IMG/VR virus record: IMGVR_UViG_3300025120_000268
Span: 1 to 32,875 of that record
Reading direction: 5' to 3' (one strand)
DNA length: 32,875 bases
DNA from: a virus
The translations under genes were made by a program, and so were the position numbers. The notes under the pieces are model-generated. The model was not told the origin of the DNA, did no database searches, and saw nothing but the letters and a program-made list of their open reading frames with translations. This document shows positions 20,101 to 27,532 of the stretch, piece after piece. Positions within the stretch are counted from its first letter, which is position 1. Each line of letters begins with the position of its first letter.

Positions 20101-20647
20101 TAATACCGCCAATAGTATCAGACTCAGCAGGTTTGCCAAAAACTTGTCCTGAAGCATTTGCGGCGTTTAGAATATTAACAAATTGTTCTCTGTAATTTGC
20201 ATTGGTTCCGTCATTCCAAACAACTGTTGTACTTGCAAGATCTGTACCAGATGAATCAATTACATTTTCTGTAGTGGCAACTGAATCAAACTTTAATAAT
20301 CCTGTTGCAGGTAGATTTCTTTTGGCGTTGTAATTGATCAGTCTTGCCAATCTTAAAACCGAATTTCTTCTTTCAGCAGTTTCTAAAAAATTTTCTCTAG
20401 CATTTAAATCAACTCTAAATGAAAGTGATTGTGCCACATAAGCAATTAGATCTAACAGAGCAACATATTCTGAACTTTCTATGTAGTCGTTGAAATCGTC
20501 CGGATAATTTTCTCTCAGATATGCAACCATTGTTCTACGAATGGTTTCAAAGTCATAAGATTTGAAATCAGCCTGTTGGAAAGATGTGTATATCTTACGC
20601 CAATCCTCGGCTACTAAAAGTCTGTTCTGTCTATCTGTTGTGGCCAT
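17153..20647 (-). CDS. gp6: Baseplate wedge protein gp6
   Basis: A 1164-aa protein in the conserved order gp25-gp6. The N-terminus (RLLVAEDWRKIYTSFQQADFKSYDFETIRRTMVAYLRENYPDDFNDYIESSEYVALLDLIAYVAQSLSFRVDLNARENFLETAERR) is the typical start of gp6 in T4-like phages. The KEKAPQSYYAQNRMITAEDYN stretch (~400) and the C-terminal QLAPDLLSVVIVPN region fit a baseplate-J-like wedge core. In T4, gp6 dimers join wedges into the inner ring. T4 gp6 is about 660 residues, so this form is much enlarged. The last ~35 residues are a serine/glycine/threonine tail. A late promoter box lies 15 bases upstream of the ATG at 20647. Confidence 0.9.
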   Translation of the reverse strand: MATTDRQNRLLVAEDWRKIYTSFQQADFKSYDFETIRRTMVAYLRENYPDDFNDYIESSEYVALLDLIAYVAQSLSFRVDLNARENFLETAERRNSVLRLARLINYNAKRNLPATGLLKFDSVATTENVIDSSGTDLASTTVVWNDGTNANYREQFVNILNAANASGQVFGKPAESDTIGGIKTEIYNTSSNNTDLPIFTFSRSVSGIDRAFEIVPSTISGSESIYENTPIPGGAFSYIYRTDGAGDTSNNTGFFTLFKQGVLSNLEFNIENPTTNFIQPINVQNINNSDVWLYELDDFGQLENLWDKVPTTSGNNAIYNSLAKSQRNIYNVVTKNNDTVDLVFGDGNFSNLPSGAFRSYYRQSDNASYSVQPADMTGINFSIGYNDKNGAPQTLNISASLQQSVYNAAPTESSDSIKEKAPQSYYAQNRMITAEDYNVVPLSASQEIIKVKSVNRTASGISRAKEIVDPTGAYSNVSVFAEDGILYREETTPAFSFTFNNTNEILSTINNSVESKLKDATSSQFFYFKYGTKDLSSLSASWVSTTTGTNTNTGYFNASGPLAVGGFSTSNLKYAKVGALIKFTSPDTREFLNGKLVTAGTENAQDRAWVKVSGLEGDGSNFGEGNLESGVGPVTLNDIVPANAVLNQVFPVFTNTFTSVLKDDIIERINAFEEFALRFNEETGEWIVITSSNLSASTSFDLTSAGDSTNTNKDQSWFFKFTNDGNTYTVTYRSLAYIFESEKQNKFHYDKTEKVYDYETGVAVKDSIKVLKNNTKLSTGLGLGYNIEWSVVDTIEEADGYQDNRKVQVGFRDSDDDGVVDNPEIFDIIVEPTVNPTTKFVFFEKYLSYNNIERFRPYAGTNFVVSLNEADITLPGAYTDGQLFYFYEGTENVIKKYDAATLTLTTTTDYIARRGRATINFQYKHHAGQDTRIDPSVSNIVDLYMLERSYDSRFRTWLKEGGTKPTESTSDQLRISYSGYLNPLKGLSDQLVYHPVKYKILFGAKADNEFQATFKVVKNTATRVTNAVIQTKVIQAINEFFALDNFDFGDTFYFTELAAYIHKQLAPDLLSVVIVPNQSGQSFGSLFQISGADDEIFISGATVDDVSIIDAISANQLAASGSVVTSTTDTTSSARSTSAVSTVTSSSAGSGSSSSSSGSSGSGY

Positions 20648-20661
20648 TGTAATTACAACGG

Positions 20662-20669
20662 TATTTATA
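20662..20669 (-). promoter_or_regulatory. T4-type late promoter box upstream of gp6
   Basis: The minus strand reads TATAAATACCGTT, with the exact TATAAATA at 20669-20662, in the 42-base gap between gp25 and gp6. A start site about six bases downstream would leave a leader of roughly ten bases before the gp6 ATG. It probably serves gp6 and the giant gene. Confidence 0.75.
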
Positions 20670-20689
20670 TGTTAGGAAAAGTGCGTATA

Positions 20690-21109
20690 TTAAGATAGAC
20701 GCAGGGTGCTGTTTTCGTCAAAACTAAATGTAAGTTTTTCTACCACATTGTAGGGCACAAAACGTATAGTGGCCTGCACAGCAATACCGTGTTCAAATTC
20801 ACTTACAATGATGTCTTCTGTTTGTAATCTTGGATCTGCGTTCAAATTTGCTGTAATATCATCTGCTACTGCCTGCTTGACTGCTTCAGTTAATGGTTCA
20901 AAAAGTACATCATATATTATTGTACCAAATTCAGGGTTTTCAACTCTTTCACCTTTTCTCACACTTAATCTGTTTATTAGGTCTTGTTTGATTAAAGCAA
21001 AGTCATACAATTTAAAATTGTTTTTGTCTGCTTTTGAACTGAATCCTTTAAACACAGACCTGCCGCCGATGTATCCTGATCCGTTTCCTGATGAACTATT
21101 GTATGCCAT
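20690..21109 (-). CDS. gp25: Baseplate wedge protein gp25
   Basis: A 139-aa protein, close to the usual gp25 length (T4: 132). Features of the gp25/GpW-lysozyme-like family are clear: KLYDFALIKQDLINRLSVRKGERVENPEFGTIIYDVLFEPLTE carries the conserved R-G-E-R...P.FG..I...LFEP core, followed by ADDITANLNADPRL and a beta-rich end (AVQATIRFVPYNVVEKLTFSFDE). In T4 it forms the wedge core with gp6 and gp53, a module shared with type VI secretion baseplates. The first ~20 residues are a Gly/Ser-rich extension. It begins two bases after the gp5 stop. Confidence 0.93.
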   Translation of the reverse strand: MAYNSSSGNGSGYIGGRSVFKGFSSKADKNNFKLYDFALIKQDLINRLSVRKGERVENPEFGTIIYDVLFEPLTEAVKQAVADDITANLNADPRLQTEDIIVSEFEHGIAVQATIRFVPYNVVEKLTFSFDENSTLRLS

Positions 21110-21111
21110 GA

Positions 21112-23145
21112 TTAAAATCCAAAATATTTTCCTACACTACGAGCAACTTTACCTAAAGTAGCAACTGTTCTAGCAACTGTACTTACCGTTTCTACTGTCT
21201 GCACAACTGAGGTTACTTTTCCTCCAACAACATTCTTATATGTAGTGGTCATGTTAGAAACATTATTATATACATTTGATCCTGAACTTACTGTTCTAAC
21301 CTGTGATAGGTTGCCTGTGTTTTTAATTGGACCTGATTCTGTTTGGTTTGTTGTACCAGATGTGTACAGCACTCCTGATTGATTTACAACTACTTCAGAA
21401 AAATTCGCAGTTCCAGCCACTGTGTTTGGTGTTGCTATTATTTGATTGTAAGTCTCACTTTCTTTTGAGCTTAAACTTGCATAGCCGTCAGTGTTAGTAA
21501 AAAAGTTTTTTCCTTTGCCGCCATTGAAAAGATTTATAACTGATTCAGCAGATGAATTTGGCTTTTTAAATAATTCTGCATCAATGTCTGCTTTATATTG
21601 TGCCCAACGCACACTCATCAAATTACTTTTTCTGTTAAGATCTTCTATATGGCCTGGCGTGCCAATAGCAGTTGTTGTGCCGCCAACTGATCCAAAAGCA
21701 GGAGCATTATCTTGGTGTCCCCAAAATGGTTCATGTGTTGGCACTCTCATGCCTGACATACCTGGCAATGCTCTGTCAACTTCATATATTTCATCTAAAG
21801 GTCTAAGTGTGACATCTGGATAATTTGTTAACAACGTACCTGTGCCAGTTGGTTGTGTGTAAGACGTTCTTGACAAAGGAGTTACAAGATTTCCAATTGT
21901 ACCATAACTGTTGAAATGTACTTGGCCCCCAATAAGATCTACTCTAGTCATGCCCTGTTGAATATTTCTTTGCCCAGCATCTGCTACAATATTTGTAGTT
22001 GCCTTTTGATAAACATTTGTTCCAAAACTTGTAATGTTATCAGATGCATAATTTAAAATGTTAGCACCGTCTATTGCTACTGTTCCATTTTCTTCATTTG
22101 CTTTTATTTTGACACTTTTATTTGCATACATATTGATATTACCTTCTGCATGGAAATTTATGTCAGCGCCAGATCTTAAATTGTATCCTGTTTGAGCATA
22201 CACATCAACCATTCCGTTGTTTGAAAATTCCATCCATACTGTGCCATCAGCGTTTGCAAGATAAACAACACCTGCAGAATCACTCATTAACAATTGATGC
22301 CCTGAACTAGTTCTCAATCTTACTAATTGATTGGCTCCTTCAGCGTCACCGTCATCCATCACAAAGGTGTGACCAGTTTTTCTTGTTAAAACTTTTTGTT
22401 CTTTATTGTCTAAAGTTCCAACACTTTTTTTTACTTTTGATCTGTTGTCTATAGGGCCTGGAGTGCTGATACCAAATACTTGGCTTGGTGTTTCTCTTCT
22501 AGCACTTGAAGTAGTATTTCCTCTAACATCATCTTTGACCAACCCTTGATTTTTTAATTTACGTGCAAAAGGGTGTATAGGTTTTTTTAATTTATCAAAA
22601 CCTGCTTGGCTTACACTATCAAATATTCCTCTGTTGACTTCTCCTGCTGGAAGATTATCATTTCCGTATATACCTGCTCTATTTGAGATGTCAGTGTCTC
22701 CCAATACAGGATTGTAGGTATTTTTTGAACTTGCAATACCGGGTGTCATGTGATTGATAAAAGGTTCTTGAATACAGCCCATCCAGTATGCTTGAGTAAT
22801 TTTGCCTTCAGCAAAAGTCACCAGCACTCTGGTGTCTATATCAGGTGGAACCATCCACATACCATAGGAATGTTGCGACTGTTCATAATTTGTTACATCA
22901 GATGTGTTAACAGCAGTAGGACTTTTTGCTCCATAAAAAGGAGCAAGGTATTCACATGAAATTAAATTTTCAGTGCTTACATTTTGAGCACCGTGAATAG
23001 CAGGAATAACAACACCTATTCTGCCCATTCTAGTTGGGTCTTTGTTTTCCTTTACTATACCAATATATGGACCAGCGTCTAAATCAGTATATGATTTGTC
23101 ATTCTGTTGTTTTTGTGAAGATGAGTATCCTTGATTAAGCGCCAT
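21112..23145 (-). CDS. gp5: Baseplate hub/spike protein gp5 without lysozyme domain
   Basis: A 677-aa protein. Residues ~20-170 form the OB-fold of gp5/VgrG-type spikes (GPYIGIVKENKDPTRMGRIGVVIPAIHG; YGMWMVPPDIDTRVLVTFAEGKITQAYWMGCI). Residues ~250-420 carry the repetitive strands expected of a spike beta-helix (GHQLLMSDSAGVVYLANADGTVWMEFSNNGMVDVYAQTGYNLRSGADINFHAEGNINMYANKSVKIKA). T4 gp5 has a cell-wall lysozyme domain between these parts; I see none here, which matches the marine T4-like form. The C-terminal ~150 residues are low-complexity T/V/S-rich sequence. The gene overlaps its upstream neighbour by 11 bases. Confidence 0.88.
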   Translation of the reverse strand: MALNQGYSSSQKQQNDKSYTDLDAGPYIGIVKENKDPTRMGRIGVVIPAIHGAQNVSTENLISCEYLAPFYGAKSPTAVNTSDVTNYEQSQHSYGMWMVPPDIDTRVLVTFAEGKITQAYWMGCIQEPFINHMTPGIASSKNTYNPVLGDTDISNRAGIYGNDNLPAGEVNRGIFDSVSQAGFDKLKKPIHPFARKLKNQGLVKDDVRGNTTSSARRETPSQVFGISTPGPIDNRSKVKKSVGTLDNKEQKVLTRKTGHTFVMDDGDAEGANQLVRLRTSSGHQLLMSDSAGVVYLANADGTVWMEFSNNGMVDVYAQTGYNLRSGADINFHAEGNINMYANKSVKIKANEENGTVAIDGANILNYASDNITSFGTNVYQKATTNIVADAGQRNIQQGMTRVDLIGGQVHFNSYGTIGNLVTPLSRTSYTQPTGTGTLLTNYPDVTLRPLDEIYEVDRALPGMSGMRVPTHEPFWGHQDNAPAFGSVGGTTTAIGTPGHIEDLNRKSNLMSVRWAQYKADIDAELFKKPNSSAESVINLFNGGKGKNFFTNTDGYASLSSKESETYNQIIATPNTVAGTANFSEVVVNQSGVLYTSGTTNQTESGPIKNTGNLSQVRTVSSGSNVYNNVSNMTTTYKNVVGGKVTSVVQTVETVSTVARTVATLGKVARSVGKYFGF

Positions 23146-25174
23146 CCGTATCTCCTATACCAAAGTTCTCACTGGGCCCGGTAGCACTTTTAGATCCATC
23201 GTCACTGTTTTGTCCACTCCATCTTAATGTTGCGGCTGTGACTTTTTGCTGATTATTACATCTTGCCATTGTTAAATTTTGTGTAAACTGTCCGTTTTGT
23301 AAATTACTTTCTACTTTAATAACTCTATATAAGCCGCTGAACTGTGGAGTGGCCTCAGTATTGAATTTGTAAAGTCCTGTGTTCTCGTCAAAGTCACTTG
23401 GAAATTTAAAATTAAGTTGTACAACAACTTCACCGTTGTCAAAATTAAATGCTCCTAATTGTGCGTCCCATAAATTTGGTCCAATTTTTGCACGAACTTT
23501 TTCATTTCCCATTTTCATAGGTATAGCATAGTCCTGTCCTAAAAATGCAGGATCTCCCATAATCTTCATTTCAACATTGACCATGTCTCCTTTAGGATTA
23601 ACAAGATAGTCGTACTGTGCGTTGCCAAGTGCTTGTTTGGCTCCAATACTTTCGTCTTGTCCTTGCACTGTTGGACTTTCGCTGTCGATTGTTGTAATGT
23701 ATTGGTGTAAGGGCAAAAGAGTGTCCGCTTCAAACGTTCCACTTCCAAAAAGTGACCTTACAACCTTTTTTCCTTGTTGTAAAATTTTATTAAAAAAACT
23801 TGGGTCTGCTTTACGTAAAATAGATTGATAGTACCCTGCATTATATTCAATATTTAAATCTAAAATGTCTAAATTCTGTCCTGTGTACGTGTAATTGAAT
23901 TTTTTTCTTACAGCAAGATCATAATCAAAACTAAATCCATACCCTGCTTTTACAAAGTTTAGAATGTGTATCTTAAAAGTTTTAACATGATATCTAATTG
24001 TTCTGCTGTGTGTTTTTAACACATTATCAAATTCGGGGTTTTCCTTTACAGTTGTTATAATTTTATACCAATCAACATATTGTTCTTCTTCTGATATCTT
24101 GGTTCCATCTGCAAACCGCTTGGCTTGATCAAGTATAATTTTTTCTATATTATTATATTTTTCAAACTGTCTCACTAGGTCTTCTATTGTTTTTATTATA
24201 GACGTATTTTTCCTATAGGTCACGGGCGACAGTCGTGCCACTGTAAAAATACCCAAAGGTCCTGTTACTGGATATTGATTTCCAGATTCTGTTTGTAATC
24301 TACCTATGTCATTGTCAACAGTAATTTCATATTTGTCTACTGTTTCTCTAAGACCAGCATTTTTTTCATTATCTAAAATGTCTTTGTTTAAGTTTTTTGC
24401 AAATTGCGTACACATTTCTTGGATTGTTCCGCCTGCGTTCGATAATATTCTACCAGTTGAACGTGTGAACAAGAAAGCGTTTATCATTGCAAATTCTGTC
24501 CATGGATATGCTTCTACTGTGTATGTTGTACTACCAGCGTTCATTTGTAGAGATGATTTTGATAATCGCACAGGATAAACTCTTTTAGGCACTGGACTAT
24601 CAATCATGTTTCCTAAACTGTCTAATCCTTTGAACTCTATTGTGATTAAAAAAGGTGCTGTTGTGTGATTCCTGTAACCGTTATTAAAAGCGGCCGCTCT
24701 ACACTTTTCCCAAAATGTTATTCCGTTGGGTTCTTCTAGTTGCATTTCAATTTTGGTATAATTCATTAATTTTCTAAATTCGTTTGGTCTTGGAAAACTG
24801 TCAATTACACAACTGTTAAAATAAAGATCTCTGCCTTTATTCAACACCCTTTGGCTTTCACCAATCACCTGTTTTGCTGTTGGTTTTATTGTTCTGTCGC
24901 CAGCGGTGTCTATAGTTCCTGTATCATCAATAATGCCAGTGGTATTAGGATCACCTATGCCGCCGGTACGTGCAATAATATCATGCGGTGCGTCTGTTGG
25001 AATGTTGTCTGGGTTGTCTAATTGATTTCTACTTAAAGCACTTAACGTTAACACATAGTTGTAACTTGCATAACGATGTAAAACATTTTCTTCAACTAAA
25101 GAATTTTTTACATACTTTTGTCCAAGTCCAGCAAAAACTGAATTTCCCGTTGTTGGATTATTAAAATCTGCCAT
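23135..25174 (-). CDS. Baseplate hub-like structural protein (679 aa)
   Basis: A 679-aa protein between gp53 and gp5. The N-terminus (MADFNNPTTGNSVFAGLGQKYVKNSLVEENVLHRYASYNYVLTLSALS) and the FLITIEFKGLDSLGN...KRVYPVRLSKSSLQMNAGSTTYTVEAYPW segment (~185-235) are typical of tail/hub proteins of large marine phages. The C-terminal FSGLYRVIKVESNLQNGQFTQNLTMAR resembles the last strands of gp27-like hub proteins, which carry the spike. A hub role, as the platform for gp5, is inferred from this and from gene order. No enzyme motif is visible. The spacing to the gp53 stop is one base. Confidence 0.7.
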   Translation of the reverse strand: MADFNNPTTGNSVFAGLGQKYVKNSLVEENVLHRYASYNYVLTLSALSRNQLDNPDNIPTDAPHDIIARTGGIGDPNTTGIIDDTGTIDTAGDRTIKPTAKQVIGESQRVLNKGRDLYFNSCVIDSFPRPNEFRKLMNYTKIEMQLEEPNGITFWEKCRAAAFNNGYRNHTTAPFLITIEFKGLDSLGNMIDSPVPKRVYPVRLSKSSLQMNAGSTTYTVEAYPWTEFAMINAFLFTRSTGRILSNAGGTIQEMCTQFAKNLNKDILDNEKNAGLRETVDKYEITVDNDIGRLQTESGNQYPVTGPLGIFTVARLSPVTYRKNTSIIKTIEDLVRQFEKYNNIEKIILDQAKRFADGTKISEEEQYVDWYKIITTVKENPEFDNVLKTHSRTIRYHVKTFKIHILNFVKAGYGFSFDYDLAVRKKFNYTYTGQNLDILDLNIEYNAGYYQSILRKADPSFFNKILQQGKKVVRSLFGSGTFEADTLLPLHQYITTIDSESPTVQGQDESIGAKQALGNAQYDYLVNPKGDMVNVEMKIMGDPAFLGQDYAIPMKMGNEKVRAKIGPNLWDAQLGAFNFDNGEVVVQLNFKFPSDFDENTGLYKFNTEATPQFSGLYRVIKVESNLQNGQFTQNLTMARCNNQQKVTAATLRWSGQNSDDGSKSATGPSENFGIGDTDGA

Positions 25175-25175
25175 T

Positions 25176-25475
25176 TTAGATTCCCAAGTCTTGTTTCAGA
25201 TTGCTTAACTTAGGCAATTGAATTGTAACTCCAGGAGCAAAATCATAAATTGGATCTTCTATTTCGTTAGGGTTTCTTTGAGCAAACACCCACCAAAGTC
25301 TTGGAGAACCATATAAGTCATATGCTAACAAGTCGGGTCTATAAGCATAAATTTTATCAATGGTGTAGGTTACATCATCATCATCTGCTGTGATTGTTCT
25401 AGGTGTATAAACACCTAAACTGATATTGTTTTGATCAGTTGCAAAATAAGGAGACGTATTTGAATATTCAGCCAT
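25176..25475 (-). CDS. gp53: Baseplate wedge protein gp53 (short, LysM-like)
   Basis: A 99-aa protein. Its core DKIYAYRPDLLAYDLYGSPRLWWVFAQRNPNEIEDPIYDFAPGVTIQLP is the conserved gp53 motif, related to the LysM-like P2 gpX fold. It has the LAYDLYG.PRLWWV signature and the ending PG..I.LP. T4 gp53 is 196 residues, so this is close to a minimal LysM-type unit, as in other marine T4-like phages. In T4 it clamps the wedge core made of gp6 and gp25. Its ATG shares one base with the gp48 stop (TAATG), so translation is probably coupled. Confidence 0.9.
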   Translation of the reverse strand: MAEYSNTSPYFATDQNNISLGVYTPRTITADDDDVTYTIDKIYAYRPDLLAYDLYGSPRLWWVFAQRNPNEIEDPIYDFAPGVTIQLPKLSNLKQDLGI

Positions 25476-26392
25476 TAAATAAATCCTATTCCTTTTCCTT
25501 TATCACCAAAGTTGTGTAACTCGCCTGACACAAACTTTCTCATTGAAAAATTCTTAACTGTGTCTCTTGAGTATACTGGTTGAATTTGAACTGTTATTGT
25601 ACTTAAAGAAGGAGCCCATGTTTCTGGAATATTACTTGCACTGTTTAAAGTCACAAAACCGTCATCACTAGAACCAAATTGTCTTGCTGTTCTGGCTGTT
25701 GGCCTGCCACCTTGTGACGTTGCAATGTAGTCTACATCAGAACGTAGTTCGCATGTAAAGTTTGTTATTATAACTGGCACATTTTTGAAAACATGGTTAC
25801 CATAACCATTAAATTTTAAAATTGGTGGTGGATTTCCTTTATCTGCATCATCTCCTCCAAAAAACATTTTTGTGACTGATCTTAAAAAATGCATTGTTGC
25901 TACCCAGTGAGCCGCGTCTTCTTGATTTTGCACAGGAAAGTCTCCCACAATAGTTAAATTAGCAGGTTCAGAATTTTGATATGCATAGTAAGGATAATTT
26001 GCATGTGTGGTTGCCAATTGTGAATAGTTTGCTTGGTGTTGTACTATTACTGATGGTGTAATTGGAAAAACTATTCCCCCTAGATCTGACAACGGTCCTA
26101 ATATTTTGTAGTCTATGTTGTTTGCATTTTTGTTACTGCCTCCAAAAAACAGTTCATTGAGTGAACTTTCAGAAGGTATAGTTAGTTTGACTCTCCAGTC
26201 TGTTGCTCCATTCCTAGTTGTCCAACGAGCAGTGCTTGGACTGCCACTGCCAAATAAACCTTTTTCTGCACCTTTTTTAAGTCCTGCACCAAATAACCTA
26301 CCTAGTGTTCTATTAAAAATATTAGAGGCGGTTCCGCCCACGGCTTTGCCTAGGGTTTTATCATTTGGGTTTGTATAATTTGGGTTGCTCAT
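25475..26392 (-). CDS. gp48: Baseplate tail-tube cap protein gp48-like
   Basis: A 305-aa protein, first gene of the late minus-strand block. The ~60-residue Gly/Lys-rich N-terminus is followed by a beta-rich domain with motifs of the gp48 type in marine T4-like phages: GGIVFPITPSVIVQHQANYSQLATTHANYPYYAYQNSEPANLTIVGDFPVQNQEDAAHWVATMHFLRSVTKMFFGG, then PPPILKFNGYGNHVFKNVPVIITNFTCELRSDVDYI. In T4, gp48 sits on the hub and starts tail-tube polymerisation. gp54 is a related protein of similar job, so gp54 is the alternative name. A late promoter box lies 29 bases upstream of the ATG. Confidence 0.82.
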   Translation of the reverse strand: MSNPNYTNPNDKTLGKAVGGTASNIFNRTLGRLFGAGLKKGAEKGLFGSGSPSTARWTTRNGATDWRVKLTIPSESSLNELFFGGSNKNANNIDYKILGPLSDLGGIVFPITPSVIVQHQANYSQLATTHANYPYYAYQNSEPANLTIVGDFPVQNQEDAAHWVATMHFLRSVTKMFFGGDDADKGNPPPILKFNGYGNHVFKNVPVIITNFTCELRSDVDYIATSQGGRPTARTARQFGSSDDGFVTLNSASNIPETWAPSLSTITVQIQPVYSRDTVKNFSMRKFVSGELHNFGDKGKGIGFI

Positions 26393-26524
26393 AATATAAA
26401 AATAATGTATAATCTAACTATATTTATAGGCAAAATAATAGGCGCATTTAATACATCTTAAGGCCCGTTTCCAGCACAATTCAACAGACCTGTTTGTGGT
26501 CATTTAAACTTAACACAGAAACAT
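26393..26524. other. Divergent intergenic region between gp48 (minus) and gp55 (plus)
   Basis: This 132-base AT-rich gap separates the late virion block from the gp55-gp47-gp46 block. On the minus strand it carries the late box described at 26421. For gp55 on the plus strand I see no convincing -35/-10 pair; TTTAAT near 26448 lacks a partner. A small inverted repeat GACC...GGTC near 26490-26504 is too short to call. The promoter for gp55 remains unidentified. Confidence 0.5.
26421..26428 (-). promoter_or_regulatory. T4-type late promoter box upstream of gp48
   Basis: The minus strand has an exact TATAAATA at 26428-26421, followed by TAGTT, in the divergent intergenic region. It would give a leader of about 20 bases before the ATG at 26392. 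It is probably the entry promoter for gp48, gp53, the hub-like gene, gp5 and gp25. Confidence 0.72.
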
Positions 26525-27532
26525 ATGAAAAGAGTAAATTACTTAAACAACAGAGATCTGCTGAAGCAAATACACATGAGCAAAAACACATTTTGTTCTT
26601 ATGTGTCAAGCGAAGACAGTGCCTATGATATAATCCTTACAGACATCAAAAAAATTAATAGAAATGCTGTTGCTTTGGCACGAAAAGCAAGAGCAAAAAG
26701 ACTGACCCAAGAAGCATGGGAAACTGCAAAAGCGGCCGCGGGCAGAAAAAATAAATTAAAAATGTCAGACTTTGAAGTGAGTCCAAGAAAAATTGACAAA
26801 ACTGATCTAGTGTTTAGAGTCATGACATTTGATCACATACCTAAAGATGACAAACGAAAAAACAATCCTAAAACTGTTGCTGATCATCATACAAAATTAA
26901 ACTTTCCTCCGTTTCAGCATTTTAGAATTAGTGCTGACGATAAACCTAAGTGTGTTGGCAAAAGTCACTGGACAGGTGGTATGCAAAACGGACAGTTTAG
27001 TCTTACACACGGAAAAGTCACTAGTGAATTAGCAAAGATGTATATGAAATTGTGTGAACGGTATGGAACGAGATCAAACTGGAGAGGTTACACATACAAT
27101 GATGAAATGAGATCACAAGCGTTGATGCAATTGAGTCAAATAGGTTTACAATTTGATGAATCAAAATCCGAGAATCCGTTTGCATACTACACAGCGGCCA
27201 TAACAAACTCATTTACAAGAATATTAATTGTGGAAAAAAAGAATCAAAATATCAGAGACGATATCATGGAACAGAACAACCTTATGCCGTCAATGACTAG
27301 GCAGATGAGTGAACAAATTGAAAAACAAAAGAAAAAAATTGAGAAAGAAACGGCACCTGTAAAAGTTGCAACAAAAACTTCCATGGCATTGTTCAACAAA
27401 CACTACAAAAAAACTGGCAAAATGGATTATTCAATATTAAAATATGTAGAAAAGTCTGCAGAAAAAATGAGAGCACTACAACCAAAAGAACAACCAAAAG
27501 GTTTTCACAGACCAGTTAAGAGGAAAAAATAA
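26525..27532 (+). CDS. gp55: Late-transcription sigma factor gp55 with extra N-terminal domain
   Basis: A 335-aa protein; T4 gp55 is 185. The sigma-like part is at about residues 165-265: ELAKMYMKLCERYGTRSNWRGYTYNDEMRSQALMQLSQIGLQFDESKSENPFAYYTAAITNSFTRILIVEKKNQNIRDDIME. This matches the gp55/sigma-region-2 pattern, with the conserved NPFAYYT...NSF.R element used for promoter opening. About 150 residues precede it (LNNRDLLKQIHMSKNTFCSY...YDIILTDIKKIN; FRVMTFDHIPKDDKRKNNPKTVADHHTKLNFPPFQHF). The C-terminus is lysine-rich, and I cannot find the T4-like clamp-binding ending. gp55 directs host polymerase to TATAAATA promoters, which occur here in front of virion genes. No good Shine-Dalgarno is visible. 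Stop and gp47 start overlap as TAATG. Confidence 0.85.
   Translation: MKRVNYLNNRDLLKQIHMSKNTFCSYVSSEDSAYDIILTDIKKINRNAVALARKARAKRLTQEAWETAKAAAGRKNKLKMSDFEVSPRKIDKTDLVFRVMTFDHIPKDDKRKNNPKTVADHHTKLNFPPFQHFRISADDKPKCVGKSHWTGGMQNGQFSLTHGKVTSELAKMYMKLCERYGTRSNWRGYTYNDEMRSQALMQLSQIGLQFDESKSENPFAYYTAAITNSFTRILIVEKKNQNIRDDIMEQNNLMPSMTRQMSEQIEKQKKKIEKETAPVKVATKTSMALFNKHYKKTGKMDYSILKYVEKSAEKMRALQPKEQPKGFHRPVKRKK

Noticed and set aside
26490-26504. GACC...GGTC inverted repeat upstream of gp55 as operator or attenuator
   Set aside because: A four-base stem with a seven-base loop is expected by chance and has no T run.
24690-26739. Two NotI sites (GCGGCCGC) as possible cloning or assembly artefact
   Set aside because: Both lie in frame inside conserved genes and encode Ala-Ala pairs. 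They are explained by the GCWGC-avoiding codon choice.
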